From an uncultured Bacteroidales bacterium (lineage in GTDB: Bacteria; Bacteroidota; Bacteroidia; Bacteroidales; Bacteroidaceae), in assembly GCA_937916465.1 (NCBI GenBank), contig CALFTK010000049.1, forward strand, positions 1-45,915: a DNA stretch of 45,915 nt, read 5' to 3'. The translations under genes and the position numbers were made by a program. The notes under the pieces are model-generated. The model saw only the letters and a program-made list of their open reading frames with translations. It ran no database searches and was not told the origin of the DNA. This document shows, piece after piece, positions 16,655 to 25,773 of the stretch. How positions within the stretch are numbered: position 1 is the stretch's first letter; every line of letters starts with the position of its first letter.

Positions 16655-18045
16655 TATTCTTCGTTTTTTATTAGTTGAACCATAAATTCAGCTTCTGCAA
16701 CCAATTTATCACCAACGAAGCTGAATCCTTTGAGTGATAATATGTTATGACGCATTGGAGCTACTCTTACAGCACGCATCAACAGGGTATCGCCCGGTAC
16801 TACCGAGTGGCGGAATTTGGCGTTGTCAATCTTTACGAACAGTGGTGTGTACTTAGTTGGATCGTCCGTATATTGCAGTGCCAATGTTCCACCCAACTGT
16901 GCCATAGCCTCTATAATGAGGACACCCGGCATAACAGGCTGCATAGGGAAGTGACCTTGGAAGAATGGTTCGTCATTTGTTACATTCTTCACACCCTCTG
17001 CATAGAGATCGGTCAGGGTTATAACCTTGTCGAGTAACAAGAATGGGAAACGGTGGGGCAGAGCCTCCATTATCTGTTCTACATTCATTACGGGTGTTGC
17101 CGACGGGTTATATGCAGGCGATTGTGCATCGTTGAGTTTTATATTCTTGCGTATTGCACGTGCAAACTTGTTGTTGATAGTGTGTCCGGGGCGTGTTGCA
17201 ATGATGCGTCCTTTAATGGGTTTGCCTATCAGCGCCAGATCGCCAATAATGTCTAGTAGTTTATGGCGTGCCGGTTCGTTTGGCCATGTAAGAGGCTTGT
17301 GCATGATGTATCCCAGTTTTTTGGCATCCATTTTTGGTACACCCATTACTTCTGCCAGTTTATCGTATCTTTCCTGAGACATTTCTCGCTCATATATTAC
17401 TATGGCATTGTCCAGATCGCCACCCTTTATTAAGCCTACACCAAGCAGTGGTTCCAATTCTCTGACAAAGACGAATGTACGGCTGCTTGCAATTTCAGTA
17501 GGAAAGTTATTCATATCGTCCAATGATGCGTACTGGTTGTAAAGTACCTCTGAATCGAAAGAAATCAGTACGTTTACGCTGAACTCTTCATCGGGCAACA
17601 TTATGATTGATGAACCTGTGGTTTCATCTTTAATCTCTATCTTGTTTTTTACAACGTAGAAATCTTTTAGAGCATCCTGTTCCTTTATACCTACACGTTG
17701 GATATTTTCTACATAGTATATGGCGCTACCGTCCAAAATAGGAAATTCCGGTCCGTTTACCTCTATGTGACAGTTGTCAATACCTGCGGCATAAAGTGCT
17801 GCTAATGCGTGTTCTACGGTGCTAACCTTAGCGTTTCCCTTGAATAGTACTGTACCTCGCTGGGTTTCGCGTACATTTTCTGCAACTGCGTCTATTACAG
17901 GCTGGCTGTCAAGGTCTATTCGCTGTATTTTATATCCGTAGTCTGCCGGAGCCGGTTTGAAAGTTACTGTCAAATCAAGTCCGGTGTGTAGTCCTTTACC
18001 ACTAAGAGAAAAACTATCTTTTAGGGTCTTCTGTTTGTACATCAT
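16654..18045 (-). CDS. lpxC/fabZ: Fused LpxC deacetylase / FabZ dehydratase
   Basis: Two enzymes in one 463-residue chain, an arrangement typical of Bacteroidota. Residues 1-300 are LpxC, the zinc UDP-3-O-acyl-GlcNAc deacetylase that commits precursor to lipid A; it has VEHALAALYAAGIDN with a zinc His, and the KLLDIIGDL block with zinc His and Asp. Residues about 315-463 are FabZ, the hotdog 3-hydroxyacyl-ACP dehydratase, with PHRFPFLLLD (catalytic His) and GHFPMQPVMPGVLIIEAMAQ. The start overlaps the lpxD stop by 4 nt. The fusion ties use and dehydration of 3-hydroxyacyl-ACP together. Confidence 0.96.
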   Translation of the reverse strand: MMYKQKTLKDSFSLSGKGLHTGLDLTVTFKPAPADYGYKIQRIDLDSQPVIDAVAENVRETQRGTVLFKGNAKVSTVEHALAALYAAGIDNCHIEVNGPEFPILDGSAIYYVENIQRVGIKEQDALKDFYVVKNKIEIKDETTGSSIIMLPDEEFSVNVLISFDSEVLYNQYASLDDMNNFPTEIASSRTFVFVRELEPLLGVGLIKGGDLDNAIVIYEREMSQERYDKLAEVMGVPKMDAKKLGYIMHKPLTWPNEPARHKLLDIIGDLALIGKPIKGRIIATRPGHTINNKFARAIRKNIKLNDAQSPAYNPSATPVMNVEQIMEALPHRFPFLLLDKVITLTDLYAEGVKNVTNDEPFFQGHFPMQPVMPGVLIIEAMAQLGGTLALQYTDDPTKYTPLFVKIDNAKFRHSVVPGDTLLMRAVRVAPMRHNILSLKGFSFVGDKLVAEAEFMVQLIKNEE

Positions 18046-19088
18046 ATCTTCTCCTCAAGTCTCTTTTTTAAACTATCTATCTCTTTCTGAAGTGCGCCTA
18101 TCTGCGAATACATTTCAGGAAGTTTCTTATATATAACTGCCGATCTGGCAAATTTTCTGTGATCTATGGCCGGATAGCCCATAAGTGTTTGGTCACCTTT
18201 TTCCGGTCCGGGAATACCCGATTGGGCACCTACGTTCAGGCGGTCACCCAATTTTATATGTCCGGCTATACCGCACTGGCCACCAAACATACTCCAGCTA
18301 CCCACTTTGGCTGAACCGGCTACACCGCATTGTGCTGACATAACAGTGTCGTTGCCAATCTCTACGTTGTGACCTATCTGAACCATATTGTCCAACTTTA
18401 CACCATGGTGTATGATGGTGCGTCCCATTGTGGCACGGTCAACGCATGCGTTTGCGCCTATTTCAACATCGTCTTCCAGTTCTACTATACCTATTTGAGG
18501 TATTTTTGAATATCCTCCTTCAGCAGGAGCAAAACCAAATCCATCGGCACCAATTACACAACCTGCATGTAAAATGCAACGATTGCCTACTTTGCAGCCC
18601 TGATAAATGGTTGCGTTTGGGTAGAGGATTGTGTCTGAACCTATCTTTACACCATCGCCTATGTTTGCGTGTGGATAGATTTGACAGTTGTCTCCTATTA
18701 TTGCGTTATCGCCAACGTAGGCAAATGGTCCTATATAGACGTTGCTGCCTATAGTTGCACTACCCGATATGCATGCCATAGGGCTGATACCGCTTTTTTT
18801 AGGCTTCATTGATTCGTATAGTTGCAACAATTGCGCTATGGCCTGATACGCATTAGCTACTTTAATGAGTGTGGCTTCTACCGGTTGCTCCGGTTCGAAA
18901 TCGCTATTTACAAGTACTATGCTGGATTTTGTTTCATATAGATATTGGGCATACTTCATATTGGACAGGAACGACAAAGCTCCTGTTGTTCCCTCTTCAA
19001 TTTTTGCAAATGTCCATACTTTTGCCTCTTTATTGCCAATGACTTCGCCATTTAGAAATTCGGCAATCTGTCCTGCTGTAAATTCCAT
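18042..19088 (-). CDS. lpxD: UDP-3-O-(3-hydroxyacyl)glucosamine N-acyltransferase
   Basis: Third step of lipid A synthesis. The 348-residue protein has the N-terminal uridine-binding domain (EFTAGQIAEFLNGEV, LSFLSNMKYA). A long left-handed beta-helix follows, with catalytic His in the GHNVEIGND region, and a C-terminal helix (LPEMYSQIGALQKEIDSLKKR) closes it. It is first in the lpxD-lpxC/fabZ-lpxA run and overlaps lpxC/fabZ. Confidence 0.96.
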   Translation of the reverse strand: MEFTAGQIAEFLNGEVIGNKEAKVWTFAKIEEGTTGALSFLSNMKYAQYLYETKSSIVLVNSDFEPEQPVEATLIKVANAYQAIAQLLQLYESMKPKKSGISPMACISGSATIGSNVYIGPFAYVGDNAIIGDNCQIYPHANIGDGVKIGSDTILYPNATIYQGCKVGNRCILHAGCVIGADGFGFAPAEGGYSKIPQIGIVELEDDVEIGANACVDRATMGRTIIHHGVKLDNMVQIGHNVEIGNDTVMSAQCGVAGSAKVGSWSMFGGQCGIAGHIKLGDRLNVGAQSGIPGPEKGDQTLMGYPAIDHRKFARSAVIYKKLPEMYSQIGALQKEIDSLKKRLEEKI

Positions 19089-19119
19089 ATCTGCAAATGT
19101 AATGAATTGTTAGTACCAA

Positions 19120-19932
19120 TTAAAGAAATGTGGCCATCTGTTGCTGTACCTCCTTTACTTTTTCACCGGCTACCTGTGCAAAATTTTCGCTCTTATCGGC
19201 ATAGATAATGGCACGACTGCTGTTTACTATCAGTCCGCATTGGCTGTTCATACCGTATTTGCAAACCTCTTCCAGTGAACCACCTTGCGCGCCAACACCG
19301 GGAACAAGTAGGAAACTGTCTGGTACAATTTTACGGATATCTGCCAGCATTGCAGCTCTGGTAGCGCCTACCACGTACATCATATTGTCGGCATTTGCCC
19401 ATTCCAAAGAGCGTTTCAGAACCTTCTGATAGAGTGGGGTTCCGTCTGTATCGGTGGTATATTGGAAATCTTCAGCACCGGGGTTGCTGGTCAGAGCCAG
19501 TAGAATAACCCATTTGCCATCGTATCCCAAAAATGGAGTTACACTGTCTTTTCCCATATATGGTGCAACGGTTACAGAATCTACCTGCATTTCGTTGAAG
19601 AATGAATCGGCATACATGGCTGCTGTGTTTCCTATATCGCCACGTTTGGCATCGGCTATGATAAACTGGTCAGGGTAGTTTGTACGAATGTATTCTATTG
19701 TCTTGTACAGAGATTGAATGCCTTTTAGACCACCACTTTCGTAAAAAGCCAGATTTGGTTTGTAAGCAATACAGTATTCGGCTGTTGCATCAATAATGGC
19801 TTTGTTGAATGAAAATATCGGGTCTTCCTCTTTGAGCAAGTGTTCCGGAATCTTTTTAATGTCTGTGTCCAGACCTACGCAAAGAAATGATTTTTTTCTC
19901 TTGATGTTTTCAAATAACTCTTCTCTAGTCAT
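19120..19932 (-). CDS. pyrF: Orotidine 5'-phosphate decarboxylase
   Basis: Last step of UMP synthesis. The 270-residue protein belongs to the longer PyrF subfamily. It shows FLCVGLDTD near the N-terminus, the catalytic DAKRGDIG and the phosphate-binding VPGVGAQGG. The Met at 19932 (MTREELFENI) is chosen because the longer open frame adds a basic stretch overlapping prfA. It lies between prfA and lpxD, with a 26-nt gap after prfA. Confidence 0.94.
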   Translation of the reverse strand: MTREELFENIKRKKSFLCVGLDTDIKKIPEHLLKEEDPIFSFNKAIIDATAEYCIAYKPNLAFYESGGLKGIQSLYKTIEYIRTNYPDQFIIADAKRGDIGNTAAMYADSFFNEMQVDSVTVAPYMGKDSVTPFLGYDGKWVILLALTSNPGAEDFQYTTDTDGTPLYQKVLKRSLEWANADNMMYVVGATRAAMLADIRKIVPDSFLLVPGVGAQGGSLEEVCKYGMNSQCGLIVNSSRAIIYADKSENFAQVAGEKVKEVQQQMATFL

Positions 19933-19958
19933 ATCATTATAATTTTTTTTGTTTGCTG

Positions 19959-21068
19959 TTAAAGTTCTGCCTCTTTCATGCGTTCTGCATTTTCCGCTAC
20001 TGTAAGCTGGTCTATGCAATCCTGAATATCGCCATCCATAAATGCCGGCAGATTGTATATGGTGTAGTTTATGCGATGATCGGTAATTCGTCCTTGCGGA
20101 TAGTTATAGGTTCTGATTTTTGCCGATCTGTCGCCTGTAGATACCATTGTTTTGCGTTTGGCGGCAATATCGTCTATATACTTCTGATGTTCGCGATCAT
20201 AAATCATTGTACGCAAGCGGGATAGGGCACGTTCCTTGTTCTTGGGTTGGTCGCGGGTTTCGGTACATTCAATAAGAATCTCTTCTACCACGCCGGTGTT
20301 GGGGTTTTTCCAGTTGTAACGTAGTCGAACGCCCGATTCCACTTTGTTTACATTCTGACCTCCGGCACCACCGCTTCGGAATGTGTCCCACTTTATTTCG
20401 CCTTCATTGATCTCTACTTCGAAAGCATCGGCTTCGGGTAGTACGGCAACTGTCGCTGCCGATGTATGTATGCGTCCTTGTGTTTCGGTTGCAGGTACAC
20501 GCTGTACACGGTGTACTCCCGATTCATATTTCAAGGTGCCATAAACATTTTCGCCTGTAACAGTAAATACTATCTCCTTAAATCCGCCTGAAGTTCCTTC
20601 TGAACAGTTTGATACTGCTGTTTTCCAACCTTTTTGTTCGCAGTATTTTGAATACATACGGTATAGGTCGCCTGCAAAAATTGCAGCTTCGTCGCCACCT
20701 GTACCTCCTCGTATCTCCATAATAACATTTTTGTTGTCCTGAGGGTCTTTGGGAATAAGCATCTGCTTAATCTGTTCTTGCAGTTCTTCCAGTTGTTTGG
20801 TGCAAGAATCTAACTCTTCGCGTGCCATAAGACGCATTTCTGCATCTTGTTCCGATGCATACAACTCTTTGGCTTGCTGTATATTGTCGTTTAGCTGAAT
20901 ATACTCTTTGCGTGCTGCAACAACAGGTTCTAAATCTCTATACTCCCTGTTCAGACGCACAAAACGTTTCATATCTGCTATTACGGCAGGGTCGGTTATA
21001 AGCAGGCTTATTTCTTGGAAGCGTGCCTCTAAACCATCTAATTTTTCTAATAATCCATCTGCTGCCAT
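19959..21068 (-). CDS. prfA: Peptide chain release factor 1
   Basis: Terminates translation at UAA and UAG. The 369-residue protein has the RF1 stop-reading tripeptide PAT in RVPATETQGRIHTSA and the catalytic GGQ in GAGGQNVNKVESG. It starts 1 nt after the dehydrogenase stop codon, which suggests coupled translation. Confidence 0.97.
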   Translation of the reverse strand: MAADGLLEKLDGLEARFQEISLLITDPAVIADMKRFVRLNREYRDLEPVVAARKEYIQLNDNIQQAKELYASEQDAEMRLMAREELDSCTKQLEELQEQIKQMLIPKDPQDNKNVIMEIRGGTGGDEAAIFAGDLYRMYSKYCEQKGWKTAVSNCSEGTSGGFKEIVFTVTGENVYGTLKYESGVHRVQRVPATETQGRIHTSAATVAVLPEADAFEVEINEGEIKWDTFRSGGAGGQNVNKVESGVRLRYNWKNPNTGVVEEILIECTETRDQPKNKERALSRLRTMIYDREHQKYIDDIAAKRKTMVSTGDRSAKIRTYNYPQGRITDHRINYTIYNLPAFMDGDIQDCIDQLTVAENAERMKEAEL

Positions 21069-21069
21069 A

Positions 21070-22032
21070 TTAGTTCACCCTTGATACAGGTCCTCCTTCG
21101 TAAAAGTTAATAATGTTTTTTGAAACGTGTTCGGCCATTTCGTTGCGAACATCGAATGTTTGTGTGCCTAAATGTGGTGTAAGTACAGCATTATCGCAAG
21201 CCAGAATCTCCGGGCTTACCTTATCACCAAATTCAAATACATCCAGCCCCGCACCGTAAATTTTGTGTTCCTGCAAAGCTTGGGCTAATGCCAATTCATC
21301 CACCAAAGGGCCTCTGGCAGTGTTCACAAGTATTGCGGTAGATTTCATCTGTTCCAATCTGTGAGCATCTACAATATGTGTGGTTTCTGCTGTATGAGGA
21401 GCATTTACTGAAACTACATCGGCAGTGGTGAAGAGTTCGTCCAATGTAACGTATTTTGCGTTGTAAAGCGCTTCTATTCTGCTGTCTAACTGATGTCTGT
21501 TAAAGTATATGATTTTCATTCCGCTTGCAATGGCTCGTCTTGCCAAAGCCTGGCCAATGCGCCCCATTCCTATTATGCCCAAGGTTTTTCCATATAGGGA
21601 ATAGCCTAAGTTTTCAAGCAACCCCCATGTTAGAGCACCGGGTATGCGCAGTCTCTTATCTACATCTGCTATTCTACGTGCTACTGCCAATATAAGTCCC
21701 ATAGCCAAATCGGCAGTTGGTTCTGTAACAGGGTCGGGGGTGTTGGTTACTGTTATGCCTAATTCGGTAGCTACCGGTATGTCAATGTTGTCGAATCCTA
21801 CCGCGTAGTTGCTTACAAGTTGCAGACGTGGAAGTCCGCGTTCCATAAGCTTTCTGTCAACCGGAAAGTTGAACATGGACTGTAGTACGTCGTAATCAGG
21901 CAACATTTCATAAACTTCGTCGTATGTAAATGACTCTCTACCTTCCGGCGGAAATGTTACGTCAAACTTTTCTATCAGTTCTTTATATCCTGCACGGAAC
22001 ATATTGTATGTGACAAGCACTCTTTTCTTCAT
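21070..22032 (-). CDS. D-isomer 2-hydroxyacid dehydrogenase
   Basis: NAD(P)-dependent oxidoreductase of 320 residues, in the family of phosphoglycerate dehydrogenase, glyoxylate and hydroxypyruvate reductases. The Rossmann motif is GIIGMGRIGQALARRA. The catalytic Arg lies in NTARGPLVDE, and the catalytic His in LTPHLGTQT. It lacks the ACT domain of long SerA enzymes, and the exact substrate is uncertain. It is first in the minus-strand cluster. A CACGTG-centred palindrome lies between its start and that of the divergent thiN. Confidence 0.85.
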   Translation of the reverse strand: MKKRVLVTYNMFRAGYKELIEKFDVTFPPEGRESFTYDEVYEMLPDYDVLQSMFNFPVDRKLMERGLPRLQLVSNYAVGFDNIDIPVATELGITVTNTPDPVTEPTADLAMGLILAVARRIADVDKRLRIPGALTWGLLENLGYSLYGKTLGIIGMGRIGQALARRAIASGMKIIYFNRHQLDSRIEALYNAKYVTLDELFTTADVVSVNAPHTAETTHIVDAHRLEQMKSTAILVNTARGPLVDELALAQALQEHKIYGAGLDVFEFGDKVSPEILACDNAVLTPHLGTQTFDVRNEMAEHVSKNIINFYEGGPVSRVN

Positions 22033-22052
22033 CTCTATTTATTTTTTCCAAA

Positions 22053-22068
22053 ACGCGCACGTGTGCGT
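22053..22068. promoter_or_regulatory. CACGTG-centred palindrome in a divergent gap
   Basis: ACGCGCACGTGTGCGT is a 16-bp near-perfect palindrome (one symmetric mismatch pair). It lies 20 nt before the dehydrogenase ATG, inside its leader, and stands out from the A/T-rich flanks. It may be an operator; no regulator is known. Confidence 0.4.
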
Positions 22069-22147
22069 ATTCAAAATGCGAAGATACTGCTTTTATTTGA
22101 ACTTGCCATAAAGAAAATAATTAACTTTGCAGTCAGTATATTGAATT

Positions 22148-22765
22148 ATGAAGAACAATTTTGATGCAGTGATTTTGGCAGATGGAGATTTTCCAACAGC
22201 CAAGCGGCCGTTGAAGCTACTTGCTGATGCCTCTTTTTTGGCTTGCTGTGATGGGGCAATCAGACAGTTGGACCAACATGGTATTGAACCGAATGTCATA
22301 GTTGGTGACTGCGATTCCATCTCTTTACAGTTAAAGGAAAAATACGCAGATAGAATTTATCGTATTGAAGAACAAGACGATAATGATTTAACAAAGACTG
22401 TAAGGTTTTTACGGCAACAGGGAATGAATAGTTTTGCAATTATTGGTGCAACAGGTAAAAGAGAAGACCATACAATTGGAAATATAAGCCTTTTGTTGGA
22501 GTATATGAGGAAGGGAGTTAATGTAAAAATGTTTACAGATTATGGTTGCTTTGTCCCTTGTAGCGGAAATACAGAGTTTGCATGCGTTCCCGGACAGCAG
22601 GTGTCAATCTTCCCGTTTGGAGCAACAGAATTCAGTTCTGAAGGATTGGTTTATCCATTGTTTAACTTTACCGCATTATGGCAAGGAACACTGAATGAAT
22701 GTAAATCGACATCTTTCAGTATAAATGCCAATGGTGATTATCTTGTGTTTTTAAATTATGAGTGA
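22148..22765 (+). CDS. thiN: Thiamine pyrophosphokinase
   Basis: Converts thiamine and ATP to thiamine pyrophosphate. The 205-residue protein has the N-terminal catalytic domain with ILADGDFPT, CCDGAIRQL, VGDCDSI and DDNDLTKTVRFL. The GATGKREDHTIGNISLL block follows, then a C-terminal thiamine-binding domain. TAACTTTG at 22122-22129 is a likely -7 box. No TPP riboswitch is visible. Its last 8 nt overlap the deacylase gene. Confidence 0.92.
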   Translation: MKNNFDAVILADGDFPTAKRPLKLLADASFLACCDGAIRQLDQHGIEPNVIVGDCDSISLQLKEKYADRIYRIEEQDDNDLTKTVRFLRQQGMNSFAIIGATGKREDHTIGNISLLLEYMRKGVNVKMFTDYGCFVPCSGNTEFACVPGQQVSIFPFGATEFSSEGLVYPLFNFTALWQGTLNECKSTSFSINANGDYLVFLNYE

Positions 22766-23300
22766 TTACGATAGAGAACCGCTTAGAAAGCGTACTATAG
22801 ATTTTTTGGAAGCTAATGGTATTGAATATGAAATATATGAACATCCGCCATTGTTTACCATAGAAGAGGCGTTGGCATATTGGAAAGATTTTGGCGATTG
22901 TACGCACTGTAAGAATCTGTTTTTTCGTAATCATAAGGGAAATCGCCACTATTTAGTAAGTTTGGAATGTCATAAACAGTTTGATATTCACGGGTTGGAA
23001 CATCAGCTTAAGCAGGGTAAACTCTCTTTTGCATCGGAAGAGCGTATGATGCGCTGTTTGGGTGTTCATCCAGGTTCTGTTTGCGCATTCGGACTTATTA
23101 AGGATATAGATCCTGTAGATGCTTTGCCTAAAGAACTGTTCCCAAACGGACATGCCGTAAAATACTACTTAGATAAGGATTTACAGAGTGCCAAACGCAT
23201 TAGTTTCCACCCGTGTGAAAATTCTGCCAGTGTTGTTATCAGCAACCAAGGCTTTATGCACTTCCTTGAACTTTGGGGTGGCGAAGTAGAGTGGTTCTAA
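22758..23300 (+). CDS. PrdX/YbaK-type tRNA deacylase
   Basis: Trans-editing enzyme that clears mischarged aminoacyl-tRNA, most likely Ala-tRNA(Pro). The 180-residue protein fits the prolyl-tRNA-synthetase-associated (PrdX) family: HYLVSLECHKQFDIHGL, LSFASEERMMRCLGV, HPGSVCAFGLIKD and ISFHPCENSASVVIS. It overlaps thiN by 8 nt. Substrate specificity is inferred from the family. Confidence 0.85.
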   Translation: MSDYDREPLRKRTIDFLEANGIEYEIYEHPPLFTIEEALAYWKDFGDCTHCKNLFFRNHKGNRHYLVSLECHKQFDIHGLEHQLKQGKLSFASEERMMRCLGVHPGSVCAFGLIKDIDPVDALPKELFPNGHAVKYYLDKDLQSAKRISFHPCENSASVVISNQGFMHFLELWGGEVEWF

Positions 23301-23348
23301 GATAACACTTGTCCAAATATATCGTTTTAGAAAAAATCGGGGATAACC

Positions 23349-23379
23349 TTTGCCGATTTAAATTCTATTGTTAATTTTG
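23349..23379 (+). promoter_or_regulatory. Promoter of the B12 uptake operon
   Basis: TTTG (23349-23352) and TAATTTTG (23372-23379) are 19 nt apart, an exact Bacteroidetes promoter. The predicted start of transcription falls at the 5' edge of the cobalamin riboswitch. Confidence 0.82.
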
Positions 23380-23384
23380 CCGCC

Positions 23385-23575
23385 AGTTAACGGTTTCCGG
23401 GCCTTTCCAAGGACCTGGATTAACGGGAATCCGGTGTGAATCCGGAACAGTACCTGCTGCTGTAAGTCCCTATGCAATTGTGTGTTTATTGCACTCTTAG
23501 CCACTGACTTGATTGTTGGGAAGGCGCAATAAACGGGATAAGTCAGAAGAACGGCCGTAACATACAAATAGTATT
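23385..23575 (+). ncRNA. Cobalamin (adenosylcobalamin-type) riboswitch
   Basis: The conserved cobalamin aptamer blocks occur in order. They are GGGAATCCGGTGTGAATCC (23425-23443), a CTGCTGTAAGTCCC core (23455-23470), the B12-box segment GCCACTG (23500-23506), GGGAAGGC (23518-23525) and AGTCAGAAGA (23541-23550). The ends TTAACGG and CCGTAA close the element. About 195 nt of leader follow before the btuB ATG, including a GGTATAG..CTATATCC stem and a T-run at about 23704-23712. These may form the expression platform, but which on/off mechanism is used is not clear. Ligand binding is expected to repress the operon. Confidence 0.93.
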
Positions 23576-23769
23576 CTTGACGCAGGACTACGGAAAGAAT
23601 CGGAAAAAAACGGACAAAGGTTCACGCTTATTCATGTTTAGTTAAGTGCCGGCGGTATAGGCTTATGCTATATCCTATGCATTTGGGTGGTTACCTGTAG
23701 TGTATTTTTTTTCGTTTTATAACTGTATATATACCTATCTCAAGATACTATTGAATTGATTGATAGAGT

Positions 23770-25773
23770 ATGTATAAAATGTATATTAAACGATTTTTGG
23801 TAGCAACTTTCTTAACCGGAATGGTGTCTGCCGTAATGGCACATTCCGATTATGAGAATCCGGAATTTAAGACCGGATTGATGCCTGCAAGCCTTGACAG
23901 TATGCAGTATTTGCAAGAGGTAGATATTATATCCAAATATCCTTCTCGTTCTATTGCTACATCACAATCATTGCAGGGCAAAGAACTTCAGGCGTTGAGT
24001 AATACATCTGTTGCAGATGCTTTAAAGTATTTTGCGGGCGTTCAGATTAAGGATTATGGTGGATTAGGAGGTTTAAAAACAATCAACGTAAGGTCGCTTG
24101 GAGCACAACATGTAGGTATTTATGTTGATGGGATACGTATAACCAATGCGCAAAATGGAACTGTCGATTTGGGAAAGTTTTCGCTATCTACCATGGAGAG
24201 CGTATCTCTTTACAATGCAAATAAACTGGATAATTGTCAATCGGCATCAGAATATGCATCCGGGGCTACTGTCTATCTGCGTACCAGAAGACCTACAAAC
24301 GATTCTTTGTCTTTCCAGTTACGTTATGCATCGTTCTCTACATATATGGCAAAGGCAAATATTCAATTTGAACAATATGGATGGAGTGGATTTGTTGATG
24401 GTGAATGGAATAATTCACGTGGAGATTATCCTTTTAGGTATCATTCTGAATATGAAGATACCATAGGACGACGTGCTAATAGCGATATTAGCTATGGACG
24501 TATAGAAGGTGCATTGTTTAAGAATGGTTTTTCATCACATATCTACTATTACAATAGTGAGCGCGGATGTCCTGGAGGTATAGTAAGACGATTGAGTGAT
24601 AAGTATGTTAATGTAGGTCGTGAATGGGATCGCGATTTCTTTCTACAGGCATCGTATCAGATGCAGTTCTTGAATCATCATCTCCTGAAACTGAATGCCA
24701 AATATACCAATGAATATCTGCGTTACTGTACTGATTACCCTGAAAATCATAATACAGCTCGTGTTAATAATCATTATCATCAACAGGATATTTATGGAGC
24801 ATTTTGTTATGCATTTATGCCATGGCAGTGGTTGTCGTTATCGTCAAGCTATGATGTACGTTATAGTAAATTAGAGGCCGATTTGAAGAAATTTGACGAT
24901 GTGTATCGTCTTGATCAGAAACAGGTTGTGGCTATTCAGACTTTCTGGAATGGTTTTCAGATGGCTGCATCAATTCTGCATCAGCATTATAAAGATAAGA
25001 CCTTTGCCCATGTTGGTGCTGCCCATCCCCTGGACAGATGGACACCGGCTGTTTCAACATCTTACACACTGAAAGGGTTGACTCTGCGTGCATGGTATAA
25101 GAAGATTTTTCGCGCTCCTACACTAAACGACCTATACTATACACAGGTTGGTAACAGAAACTTGAAACCTGAATATACCAAGCAACTAAATATTGGTATG
25201 GAATACCATCTTGATTCACCTGGCTGGAACTATTCAATTCAGGCAGATATATATCAGAATAAAATAGAAAATCGCATAGTCTGTCTGCCGCTGAAGGGTA
25301 CCTACACATGGTCTATGATGAATTACGGATATACTTTCTGTCGCGGACTCAATGCTACTGCACAGGGACGCTATAATACTGATAACTGGCAGTTTTCGTT
25401 GCTCACAACATTAACCTGGCAGCGTGATCTGAACAGGACCGATCCTGACGATGAAGATACATATAACATGCCAATATGTTATTCGCCGGAATTATCATCG
25501 GGAGTGACAACAATACTTGGTTGGCGTAATCTGCAATTTACTGCCTCATATCTCTATGTTGGCGAACGTATGTGGAGTTATGCCGACCCCGACGATATAC
25601 TCAAACCTTATCATAATATAGATACCAAACTGACTTATGTTCATGCTATGCGAAATTCAGAATGGAGTATCTGTTTTGAAGTGTGCGATCTGCTAGATGA
25701 GCAATATGAACATATCCCGCGCTATCCTATGCCCGGACGTAACTATAAACTTACATTATCAATTGGAATATGA
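23770..25773 (+). CDS. btuB: TonB-dependent cobalamin receptor, BtuB-like
   Basis: Outer-membrane transporter for cobalamin or related corrinoids. The 667-residue protein has a signal peptide (to about residue 24), then a plug domain (about 50-170: SVADALKYFAGVQIKDYG, INVRSLGAQHVGIYVDGIRI). A 22-strand beta-barrel ends in an aromatic-rich C-terminus (NYKLTLSIGI). BtuB assignment rests on plug sequence and on the riboswitch directly upstream. Its stop overlaps the next ATG (ATGA). The Met at codon 4 is a possible alternative start. No btuCDF genes are in the window. Confidence 0.9.
   Translation: MYKMYIKRFLVATFLTGMVSAVMAHSDYENPEFKTGLMPASLDSMQYLQEVDIISKYPSRSIATSQSLQGKELQALSNTSVADALKYFAGVQIKDYGGLGGLKTINVRSLGAQHVGIYVDGIRITNAQNGTVDLGKFSLSTMESVSLYNANKLDNCQSASEYASGATVYLRTRRPTNDSLSFQLRYASFSTYMAKANIQFEQYGWSGFVDGEWNNSRGDYPFRYHSEYEDTIGRRANSDISYGRIEGALFKNGFSSHIYYYNSERGCPGGIVRRLSDKYVNVGREWDRDFFLQASYQMQFLNHHLLKLNAKYTNEYLRYCTDYPENHNTARVNNHYHQQDIYGAFCYAFMPWQWLSLSSSYDVRYSKLEADLKKFDDVYRLDQKQVVAIQTFWNGFQMAASILHQHYKDKTFAHVGAAHPLDRWTPAVSTSYTLKGLTLRAWYKKIFRAPTLNDLYYTQVGNRNLKPEYTKQLNIGMEYHLDSPGWNYSIQADIYQNKIENRIVCLPLKGTYTWSMMNYGYTFCRGLNATAQGRYNTDNWQFSLLTTLTWQRDLNRTDPDDEDTYNMPICYSPELSSGVTTILGWRNLQFTASYLYVGERMWSYADPDDILKPYHNIDTKLTYVHAMRNSEWSICFEVCDLLDEQYEHIPRYPMPGRNYKLTLSIGI

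Noticed and set aside
19933..20019. A 29-codon N-terminal extension of PyrF
   Set aside because: It overlaps the prfA coding end and adds a basic segment not found in PyrF; MTREELFENI is the natural start.
22081..22147. TPP riboswitch before thiN
   Set aside because: The leader is under 20 nt after the -7 box and has none of the conserved TPP aptamer blocks.
23358..23567. A 69-codon minus-strand frame over the riboswitch
   Set aside because: The sequence is fully explained by the cobalamin riboswitch on the plus strand.
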